Shown here: positions 1 to 5,572 of the stretch, piece by piece | Numbering within the stretch: the stretch's first letter is position 1 | Layout of the letters: each line of letters starts with the position of its first letter | Origin: Bacteroidota bacterium | Lineage (GTDB): Bacteria; Bacteroidota; Bacteroidia; Bacteroidales; B39-G9 | NCBI GenBank assembly: GCA_003648455.1 | Contig: QMPG01000226.1 | Location: 1-5,587, forward strand | DNA length: 5,587 bases | Reading direction: 5' to 3' | Position numbers and translations under genes: made by a program | Notes under the pieces: model-generated | The model's input: only the letters and a program-made list of their open reading frames with translations | The model's database searches: none | What the model was told of the DNA's origin: nothing

Positions 1-489
1 ATGGCTCATAAAAGTAAAAATCACTCTTCGGAGAAAGTGGCCATTAATAATTTCTGCATTAAATATCGAATACAGAAGTATTCGAAATCAACCATCAAAA
101 ATCAGCATTCGTTAATCGAAATTCGTCATTCGATTTATTTAGCAAATACAAGCGAACCCAAAAAGTATTGGCTTACTGGAATAAGGCAGGTTTTCAAGAC
201 ATACATGTTTTAATGCTGTTTTTGCATAAATCAAAAGTCTTTGCCATAAAATACTTAGAATCAATATAAACTATCTGTTTCAATTAATTCATTTGAGAGA
301 TTTTATACTTTTACAATTGATTTAATAAAAACACATAAAAAAGGCAAAGGTGCGCTTACCCCACCTATTTGGAGGGATAAGATTAATTTACACATGAATA
401 ATGAAGAAATAGAAACCCACCGCTCAAATAGCCCATTTGGTTTTTACCTTCCCACAAAACCAACCCCGAAAAACCAAAAGAGTTATTTC
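1..489. other. Upstream intergenic region, no convincing gene
   Basis: This is an AT-rich stretch with no recognisable gene on either strand. A 70-codon frame is open at 1-213, and another is open at 63-269 ending in TAA; neither gives a protein I recognise. The second reads more like protein in its last third (YWNKAGFQDIHVLMLF, around 174-221), so a decayed 3' end of an older gene is possible but unsupported. ATTCG-type words recur around 79-135 (ATTCGAAAT, CATTCG, AATTCG), which gives a low-complexity, intergenic look. I found no tRNA, no strong terminator hairpin and no promoter-like TAnnTTTG before position 513. Confidence 0.6.
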
Positions 490-520
490 TTGCCCACGCT
501 CGGGATTAATCGTAATTTTG
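490..520 (+). promoter_or_regulatory. Bacteroidota-type promoter of the restriction gene
   Basis: TTG at 490-492 and TAATTTTG at 513-520 are separated by 20 nt. This matches the Bacteroidota primary sigma-factor consensus (-33 TTG, 19-21 nt spacer, -7 TAnnTTTG). Transcription would begin near 525 and give a leader of about 25 nt before the ATG at 549. It is the only good match to this consensus ahead of the gene, so it probably drives both the restriction gene and the coupled rhuM. Confidence 0.72.
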
Positions 521-524
521 AAAA
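505..524 (+). repeat. Left copy of a near-direct repeat flanking the operon
   Basis: ATTAATCGTAA at 505-515 followed by TTTTGAAAA recurs at 5554-5572 as ATTAATCGTAA followed by CTTGAAAA. This copy overlaps the -7 promoter element, so the similarity could simply mean two promoters of similar sequence. A boundary or duplication left by acquisition of the operon is the alternative. Confidence 0.4.
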
Positions 525-548
525 ATCATAAAAAAGCGTACTTTATAA

Positions 549-3500
549 ATGGGAATCTTTCAAAAATCGGTGATTCAAAAACATCTGAACAATCTTGACA
601 AAGAACTCGTTGAAAAAGCATATCAAAGATTTCGAGAAAATTATAACCCGAGCAAGATTGAAAAAATCAAGGAACTAAAAGAGGAAGAATACCAAGACGG
701 ATTTCTGAGAGACCTGTTCGTTAATGTTTTTGGCTACACTTTAAAACCTGACGACGATTACAATTTAGCCCGTGAATTTAAGAATCAGGGAGACGGAAAA
801 AAGGCAGATGGTGCAATTCTTGCAAGGGGTCATGACCCCTTGACAAGAAAGGCAGTTGCCGTAATAGAATTGAAATCTACAAAAACAAAAGACTTAAAAA
901 GCATTACGGAACAAGCATTTAACTATAAAAATAATCAGCCGGAATGTAAATATGTAATTACATCAAACTTTCAGAAACTCCGTTTTTACATTGATTACGC
1001 ACACGAATATGAAGAATTTGACTTATTCAATCTTCAAAAAGAAGACTTTGAATTGCTCTATTTATTGCTTAATGCGAATAGTATTTTTTCGGATTTGCCA
1101 TTAAAACTAAAAGAAGAAACCAAATTTCATGAACAGCAAGTTTCCGATAAACTTTACAAAGACTATTCAGTCTTTAAAAACAAACTTTTTGAAAACCTAA
1201 TCAAGAATAATCCAGACAATGACAAACTAACGCTATTTAATAAATCGCAAAAGCTACTGGATCGTTTCCTCTTTATTCTTTTTGCCGAAGATAGCGGACT
1301 TTTACCACCAAATTCAATTTCCCGGATAATTGACACATTCCATAAGTTAACAGAATTGGATGCGTACAAACCCATCTATGATATTTACAAACAGTATTTT
1401 GGTTATATGAACATTGGCAGAAAAGGAAAAACCAATGCCGATAATATTCCTGCGTACAACGGAGGTCTTTTTTACACAGATGAATTATTAGACAATCTGA
1501 TAATTGATGATAAAATTTTAATTGATGATTTGCTAAAACTATCGGAATACGATTTTAATACAGAGGTTGATGTAAATATTCTTGGACATATTTTTGAGCA
1601 CTCACTTTCGGAAATTGAAGAAATCACAGCTGAAATTAATGCAGAGGAAATAAATGCGGGGGAGCATGCTCCCCCGCATATTAGTAAGCGTAAGAAAGAC
1701 GGAGTTTTTTACACACCAAAATACATAACCCAATATATTGTAGAAAATACAATTGGAACACTTTGCAAGGAAAAACGGGAAGAATTAGAAATTGAAGAAA
1801 TTGAGTTTGATGGTTCTTATCGAAATAAGAAAGCGAAGGAGCATGCTCCTTCGCTTTCAGCAAAAGGCAAAAAACTATACAAGCAACTTAATGATTACAA
1901 AGACTGGCTACTTTCTTTAAAAATAGTTGACCCAGCTTGTGGTAGTGGTGCTTTCTTAAATCAGGCATTAAATTTTCTAATAGAAGAACATAAAAACATT
2001 GATGATATTATTGCTGAACTGACCAGTACTGCTTTACGATTATTTGATACTGACAAAGCCATTCTTGAAAACAACCTTTACGGTGTTGACATCAATGAAG
2101 AAAGTGTTGAAATTGCCAAACTATCGCTTTGGTTGCGAACGGCACAAAAAGGAAGAAAACTATCTGGTTTAAATGACAATATTAAATGTGGGAACTCACT
2201 AATTGATGACCCGGAAGTTGCAGGTAAAAAAGCATTTGATTGGAATAAAGAATTTCCGCAAATTTTCAAGAAGAAAGAAAAGAAAGCCTGGCACATAACT
2301 ACTGCAACGCACAACTCAAGGTATTCGCAACGAATGTACGATAATTATGTGAAACGGGGTGAGCCTGTATGGTTATCAGAAGAGGAAGAGTTGATAGTTA
2401 CTGAGAAAATTGCAGAAATAGTTAAGGAAGACAGATTAAACATACTGGCATATAATATTTGTGGCGACCATCTGCATTTGGTTTTGGTGTGTGAAAAAGA
2501 CGAAGTTCCGAAAATAATGCAGAAAATAAAAAGTATGAGTGCCCGTACTTGCAATATTGCAATGGGTAGGACTATTCCGGTAGATACAAATTCAAATGTG
2601 CAGGAGCATGCAGAGGAGGATGCAGAGGAGCATGCTCCTCTGCATTTGCATACTTCTGTGCGTAAAGCAGTTGCGCATACTGGGGAGCATGCTCCCCAGC
2701 AATCCAGAGGCGCAACACAAACACACCTCTGGACACAAACATCAGGAAAGAAAGAAGTACTGTCAGAACAACAACTATCAAATACCATAAACTACATACA
2801 CACTAACCGCCAAAAACACGAACTACCTAAAAACAAAGAACTTGAAAAAATAATTAACGAAATGACTTGTTCGGCAGAACACGCCTTCCGCACTGAATAT
2901 GATGGTGGTTTTGATGTTGTTATTGGGAATCCGCCTTATGTTGATATCAAAGCACTCGATACAGATTTAGTTAAAGGCTTGTTCAAATATTACAAAACTA
3001 CAGAAAACAGAATCAATCTATATTCTATTTTTATTGAAAAAGCATATGAACTTGTTAAAGCCAAAGGATTCGTTTCTTTCATAAATCCTAATTCAATACT
3101 TGTAAATTTATCTTATAAAAAAATTAGAGAACTTTTAATTAATGAAATTACAAAAATTATCAAACTGCCAGACGATGTATTTGTTGATGCAAAAGTTGAA
3201 ACAATAATATTTGAGTTTAGAAAACATAATAGTATAGAAACTGTTGATATTATTGTTTATTCAAAATCGGAAAAAATAAACTTTGTTGATAATTCACGTA
3301 TAAATATCATAGATAAGTCTGTTTGGAAAAAGGACAAAAACTTAAACTATAACATATTTCTTTCCCTGTCTGATATAAACCTCTTGGATAAGATTAAACA
3401 AATATCAACTGACGAATTAGGTAATATTGCAGATTTCTCTTTGGGAATAACACCATATGATAAATATCAAGGACACTCACAAGAAACAATTAAATCAAGG

Positions 3501-4283
3501 GCTTTCCATTCAAATGAAAAAATAGATACTTCATATAAACCATTAATTGCAGGTGAAAACATACTAAGGTTTAATGTTACAAATCAGATACGAGAATATA
3601 TAAAGTATGGCGATTGGTTAGGTGCAATGCGAGAAGAAAAATATTTCACGGAACCTCGAATTATTGTAAGGCAAATTGTGTCTGGTAAACCTCCAAGGAT
3701 TTATGCTGGATTTACTGATGAATCACTTTATTTTACACAAATTGGGTTTTCAGTTATTCCAAAGAACAAAGAAAGCGTGAAATTCATTTTGTCTTTAATG
3801 AATTCTAAGTTAATTACTTATTATCACAAATACAAATTTCTGGATATTGAAAAAGATTTGTTTCAAAAAATTCTAATTGCAAACTGCAAACAATTTCCAA
3901 TTGTGATTATATCAAATGAACGGCAACAACCTTTTATTGAAAATGTCGATAAAATATTAGAACTTACTAAATTGCTTCAAGTTAAGAAGGACAAATTTCT
4001 AAATCGAATAAACGACAATTTTGAAATAGGTAAAATCAGCAATAAATTAGAAGTATTTTACAATTACGATTTCAAAACCTTTGTTACAGAACTTAAAAAG
4101 CAAAAAATAAAACTTTCTCTTGTACAACAAGATGAGTGGGAAGAATATTTTAATTCCTACAAAAATGAAATAAACAAATTACAAAACGAAATAAATACAA
4201 CTGACAAACAAATAGACAAAATGGTTTATGAGTTGTATGGGTTGAGTGAGGCTGAAATTAAAATTGTGGAGGAAAGTGCATAA
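549..4283 (+). CDS. Type IIG (Eco57I/TaqI-like) restriction-modification enzyme with an inserted HUH transposase domain
   Basis: This is a single-chain enzyme expected to methylate adenine N6 in its DNA target using AdoMet, and to cleave unmodified DNA. Order of parts: PD-(D/E)XK nuclease in about residues 45-160, with D87 in KKADGAIL and E107-L-K109 in VIELKST; helical linker to about 380; GVFYTPKYIT near 385-394; motif I DPACGSG 461-467; GVDIN 512-516; catalytic NPPY 794-797 (GGFDVVIGNPPYV); TaqI-like recognition domain about 955-1150 (IIVRQI near 1038-1043); C-terminal coiled coil ending in a VYELYGL-type motif. Relatives are usually about 1000-1050 aa. The excess is mainly an RAYT-like domain (about 574-784) plus short palindrome-encoded inserts. 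The ATG at 549 fits the expected N-terminus and lies about 25 nt from the promoter. The frame is intact, so the enzyme may be active. The inserts probably sit in loops. Family call firm; activity and specificity unknown. Confidence 0.93.
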   Translation: MGIFQKSVIQKHLNNLDKELVEKAYQRFRENYNPSKIEKIKELKEEEYQDGFLRDLFVNVFGYTLKPDDDYNLAREFKNQGDGKKADGAILARGHDPLTRKAVAVIELKSTKTKDLKSITEQAFNYKNNQPECKYVITSNFQKLRFYIDYAHEYEEFDLFNLQKEDFELLYLLLNANSIFSDLPLKLKEETKFHEQQVSDKLYKDYSVFKNKLFENLIKNNPDNDKLTLFNKSQKLLDRFLFILFAEDSGLLPPNSISRIIDTFHKLTELDAYKPIYDIYKQYFGYMNIGRKGKTNADNIPAYNGGLFYTDELLDNLIIDDKILIDDLLKLSEYDFNTEVDVNILGHIFEHSLSEIEEITAEINAEEINAGEHAPPHISKRKKDGVFYTPKYITQYIVENTIGTLCKEKREELEIEEIEFDGSYRNKKAKEHAPSLSAKGKKLYKQLNDYKDWLLSLKIVDPACGSGAFLNQALNFLIEEHKNIDDIIAELTSTALRLFDTDKAILENNLYGVDINEESVEIAKLSLWLRTAQKGRKLSGLNDNIKCGNSLIDDPEVAGKKAFDWNKEFPQIFKKKEKKAWHITTATHNSRYSQRMYDNYVKRGEPVWLSEEEELIVTEKIAEIVKEDRLNILAYNICGDHLHLVLVCEKDEVPKIMQKIKSMSARTCNIAMGRTIPVDTNSNVQEHAEEDAEEHAPLHLHTSVRKAVAHTGEHAPQQSRGATQTHLWTQTSGKKEVLSEQQLSNTINYIHTNRQKHELPKNKELEKIINEMTCSAEHAFRTEYDGGFDVVIGNPPYVDIKALDTDLVKGLFKYYKTTENRINLYSIFIEKAYELVKAKGFVSFINPNSILVNLSYKKIRELLINEITKIIKLPDDVFVDAKVETIIFEFRKHNSIETVDIIVYSKSEKINFVDNSRINIIDKSVWKKDKNLNYNIFLSLSDINLLDKIKQISTDELGNIADFSLGITPYDKYQGHSQETIKSRAFHSNEKIDTSYKPLIAGENILRFNVTNQIREYIKYGDWLGAMREEKYFTEPRIIVRQIVSGKPPRIYAGFTDESLYFTQIGFSVIPKNKESVKFILSLMNSKLITYYHKYKFLDIEKDLFQKILIANCKQFPIVIISNERQQPFIENVDKILELTKLLQVKKDKFLNRINDNFEIGKISNKLEVFYNYDFKTFVTELKKQKIKLSLVQQDEWEEYFNSYKNEINKLQNEINTTDKQIDKMVYELYGLSEAEIKIVEESA
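823..842. repeat. In-frame palindrome P0, CATG-centred, GGTCATGACC core
   Basis: The sequence caaggggtcatgaccccttg is a perfect 20-bp inverted repeat with no spacer. It is read in frame as part of ARGHDPLTRK (about residues 92-101), between nuclease residues D87 and E107. From memory, relatives have only a short turn here (GAIL, 2-3 residues, then VAVIELK), so the palindrome looks like an added loop on the nuclease fold. Its core differs from P1-P4, but the CATG centre and CAT codon phase are the same. Confidence 0.8.
1639..1648 (+). repeat. Half-arm remnant next to P1
   Basis: atgcagagga is identical to the left arm of P3 (2620-2629) and to a second copy at 2608-2617, but here it has no matching right arm. 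It lies 5 nt before P1 and encodes part of NAEEINAGEHAP. It may be a leftover from an earlier element that was partly lost or overwritten; a chance match is not excluded. Confidence 0.4.
1654..1679. repeat. In-frame palindrome P1, GGAGCATGCTCC core
   Basis: This is a perfect 26-bp inverted repeat with left arm atgcgggggag, centre CATG and right arm the exact complement. It is read as part of NAGEHAPPH (about residues 369-378). It lies in the charged linker just before the GVFYTPKYIT motif that opens the methyltransferase, a place where length variation should be tolerated. It is strikingly GC-rich against an AT-rich gene. Confidence 0.88.
1829..1858. repeat. In-frame palindrome P2, GGAGCATGCTCC core
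   Basis: This is a perfect 30-bp inverted repeat, the longest in the window, with left arm gaaagcgaaggag, centre CATG and right arm the exact complement. It is read as part of KAKEHAPSLSA (residues about 427-437), between GVFYTPKYIT and motif I DPACGSG. Outer arms differ completely from P1, yet every base pairs. Confidence 0.88.
2593..2617 (+). repeat. Partial, tandem half-copy beside P3
   Basis: gtgcaggagcatgcagagga (2598-2617) resembles the left half of P3 and is followed directly by P3 itself. It encodes QEHAEEDAEEHAP, that is, two EHA units in a row. CAAATG (2593-2598) and CATTTG (2643-2648) form an outer inverted pair around the half-copy plus P3. The arrangement suggests a nested insertion or tandem duplication of one arm. 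Confidence 0.6.
2620..2645. repeat. In-frame palindrome P3, GGAGCATGCTCC core
   Basis: This is a perfect 26-bp inverted repeat with left arm atgcagaggag, centre CATG and right arm the exact complement. It is read as part of DAEEHAPLH (about residues 691-699), inside the transposase-like domain between its HUH motif and its candidate Tyr. It shares the outermost atgc/gcat with P1 but differs in the middle of the arm. Confidence 0.88.
2680..2699. repeat. In-frame palindrome P4, GGAGCATGCTCC core
   Basis: The sequence ctggggagcatgctccccag is a perfect 20-bp inverted repeat, read as part of TGEHAPQQ (about residues 711-717). It is enclosed by a further inverted pair, GTTGCGC (2670-2676) and GCGCAAC (2710-2716). 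Next to it is another inverted pair, CCAGAGG (2704-2710) and CCTCTGG (2726-2732). Several alternative hairpins can therefore form in this part of the transposase-like domain. Confidence 0.85.
4268..4273 (+). promoter_or_regulatory. Purine-rich ribosome-binding site for rhuM
   Basis: GGAGGA ends 9 nt before the rhuM ATG at 4283, which overlaps the restriction gene's TAA by one base (TAATG). Shine-Dalgarno use is often weak in Bacteroidota, so the overlap itself, through translational coupling, may matter more. It supports ATG 4283 as the true start. Confidence 0.55.
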
Positions 4284-5286
4284 TGACTAACTCTGAGATA
4301 CTACTATATCAAACCGAAGACGGACAAACAAAAATTGATATTCGTTTAGAAAAAGAAACTGTTTGGTTAAACCAAAAACAGATGGTTGAACTTTTCCAAA
4401 CCACTAAACAAAATGTCAGTCTGCACATTCGCAACATATTTAAAGAAGGTGAATTGGATGAAATTTCAGTTGTCAAGGATTACTTGACAACTGCTTCTGA
4501 CGGAAAACAATATTCAACAAATTATTACAACCTTGACGATGTTATTTCAGTTGGGTATAGGGTCAAATCGCATCGTGGTACTCAATTTCGTATTTGGGCG
4601 ACAAAACAACTCAAAGAATTTTTGATAAAAGGTTTTGTGCTTAACGATGAAAAATTAAAAGAAACAGGACATACCAACCAGTATTTCAAGGAACTGTTTG
4701 AGAGAATTCGGGACATTCGTAGTTCTGAAAAGATTTTCTACGCAAAAGTTAGGGATATTTACGCCACCGCAATCGACTATATGACGCAACCACAAAAGCT
4801 AGCCAGTTGTTTTTTAAATCGGTTCAAAATAAAATGCACTGGGCAATTCATGGTCATACTGCATTAGAGATAATTTCGCAACGTGCCAGTTCCGGAAAAC
4901 AGAACATGGGATTAACAACATGGAAGAATTCCCCAAAAGGAAAAATCAGAAAAGCAGATGTTTCAATTGCCAAGAACTACCTGAGCAAAGATGAATTAAA
5001 AGACTTGAACCTGATTGTTGACCAGTATCTTTCGTTTGCTGAACTGCAAGCCCGAAATCGCAATCCAATGTACATGAGTGACTGGCTTAAAAAATTACAC
5101 GACTTTATGACACTCAATGACAGGGAGATACTGGAACATACAGGAAAGATTTCAACGAAACTATCAAAAGAATTAGCAGAATCAGAATATGAAAAATACC
5201 GTCAGAAAATGATTAATATTGAAGACGTGAAAGAAATAAAAGAACTGGAAGCCGGATTAAAAAAACTCGAAAATAAAAAGAAATAA
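4283..5286 (+). pseudogene. rhuM: RhuM-family protein gene, interrupted by a 2-nt insertion
   Basis: The first frame (4283-4867) encodes the N-terminal half of a RhuM-family protein. It has a likely helix-turn-helix around residues 28-53 (WLNQKQMVELFQTTKQNVS), then YYNLDDVISVGYRVKSHRGT and RIRDIRSSEKIFYAKVRDIYATAIDY. It then runs 28 aberrant residues to a TAG. The second half continues in the -1 frame with FFKSVQNKMHWAIHG, NMGLTTWKN, KGKIRKADVSIAKNYL and MYMSDWLKKL, ending at TAA 5284-5286. Removing the AT at 4781-4782 rejoins both halves as IDY-DATTKASQL-FFKSVQNK and gives about 333 aa, the normal family length. RhuM takes its name from a Salmonella pathogenicity-island gene; its biochemical role is not established. 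From memory, relatives often sit in restriction-modification loci, which fits this operon. The break could be a real mutation, a switchable dinucleotide tract or an assembly error. Confidence 0.85.
4778..4782 (+). other. Frameshift site in rhuM (extra AT)
   Basis: The sequence is GACTATATGACG. Reading GAC TAT GAC without the AT at 4781-4782 restores the family-like path IDYDATTKASQLFF. The site is a short TATAT run, where strand slippage by one dinucleotide is plausible. Confidence 0.7.
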
Positions 5287-5396
5287 GACAATGAAAGCCC
5301 ACGCTAAAGCCATACACATTGCCAAGTCGCTAAAAAAGCCTACCGCACGACCAAATTTTTGCGATAAGAGAGAGCAGAATCGAACTTGTTCGAATT

Positions 5397-5558
5397 ATGC
5401 CGAACGAAGCAAAAATCAGCAAGGCTAAACTTGTCAACAAGTATGTCTTTGCCACCGCTGAAAGAACCATAGAAATAAAAAGCCAACTGGCAGCAAAAAA
5501 TATAGTGCATTTGGCAAATAGTGCTAAATATGAATACCTTAACATTAAATATAATTAA
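5397..5558 (+). CDS. Possible small hypothetical protein (53 aa)
   Basis: From ATG 5397 to TAA 5556-5558 the frame reads MPNEAKISKAKLVNKYVFAT, continues TAERTIEIKSQLAAKNIVHL and ends YEYLNIKYN. It has balanced, protein-like composition (mixed Lys/Glu with regular hydrophobics). The frame stays open upstream to about 5327 without another ATG, so it may be the 3' part of a longer or decayed gene, perhaps once joined to the Lys-rich frame that starts at 5291. No family is recognised and there is no clear ribosome-binding site. Confidence 0.3.
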   Translation: MPNEAKISKAKLVNKYVFATAERTIEIKSQLAAKNIVHLANSAKYEYLNIKYN

Positions 5559-5572
5559 TCGTAACTTGAAAA
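5554..5572 (+). repeat. Right copy of the near-direct repeat flanking the operon
   Basis: ATTAATCGTAACTTGAAAA matches 505-524 except for one substitution and one missing T. Unlike the left copy, its TAACTTG is one base short of the TAnnTTTG promoter consensus, so it is a weaker promoter candidate for whatever follows the window. Confidence 0.4.

Larger units (their letters stand above)
2274..2900 (+). mobile_element. HUH/Y1 (RAYT-like, TnpA_REP) transposase domain embedded in the restriction enzyme
   Basis: About 209 residues (574-784) separate FDWNKEFPQIF from GGFDVVIGNPPYV, which in ordinary Type IIG enzymes are almost adjacent. The segment begins AWHITTATHNSR (580-591), has the metal-binding HUH pair in AYNICGDHLHLVLV (H641, H643), then a helix with KIMQKIKSMSAR, then THLWTQ, and finally NTINYIHTNRQKHELP with candidate nucleophile Y749. 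This order (N-terminal strand, HUH on the next strands, Tyr in a YIxxN helix about 110 residues later) is that of single-domain Y1 transposases of the RAYT/IS200-like group, which act on hairpins in single-stranded DNA. The gap between the HUH and Tyr halves is enlarged by a palindrome-rich insert (about 685-725). It has no start codon or promoter of its own and is made only as part of the restriction enzyme. Activity is unproven. Confidence 0.82.

Noticed and set aside
1..213. 70-aa frame beginning at the first base
   Set aside because: No recognisable domain, low-complexity ATTCG-type repeats in its middle, and no visible upstream signals because it starts at the window edge.
1654..2699. 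CRISPR-like array of repeats
   Set aside because: The repeats are palindromes with variable arms, irregular spacing and a coding context; there are no uniform spacers or leader.
2345..2788. 147-codon minus-strand frame and other antisense frames across the palindromes
   Set aside because: They lie wholly inside the restriction gene. They are Cys/Ser-rich with no family resemblance, and stay open partly because the palindromes lack stops on both strands.
2870..2887. A sixth EHA unit (SAEHAF) just before the NPPY half
   Set aside because: The peptide matches, but the DNA (gaacacgcc) is not palindromic. It could be a decayed copy, but chance or native domain sequence is equally likely.
2274..2900. 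Intein inside the methyltransferase
   Set aside because: There is no Cys/Ser at an N-terminal splice junction and no terminal His-Asn followed by Cys/Ser/Thr. The segment instead has HUH and Tyr motifs of a Y1 transposase.
4810..4816. T TTT TTA slippery heptamer in the rhuM reading frame, suggesting programmed -1 frameshifting
   Set aside because: The heptamer is correctly phased and would join the two halves. However, the family-like sequence DATTKASQL already begins in the second frame at 4783, before the heptamer. A 2-nt insertion at 4781-4782 explains the break better and gives the expected spacing.
5330..5545. Minus-strand hydrophobic 71-aa frame resembling a membrane protein
   Set aside because: Its Phe/Leu richness mirrors Lys/Glu-rich codons on the plus strand, and it lacks a promoter or ribosome-binding site.
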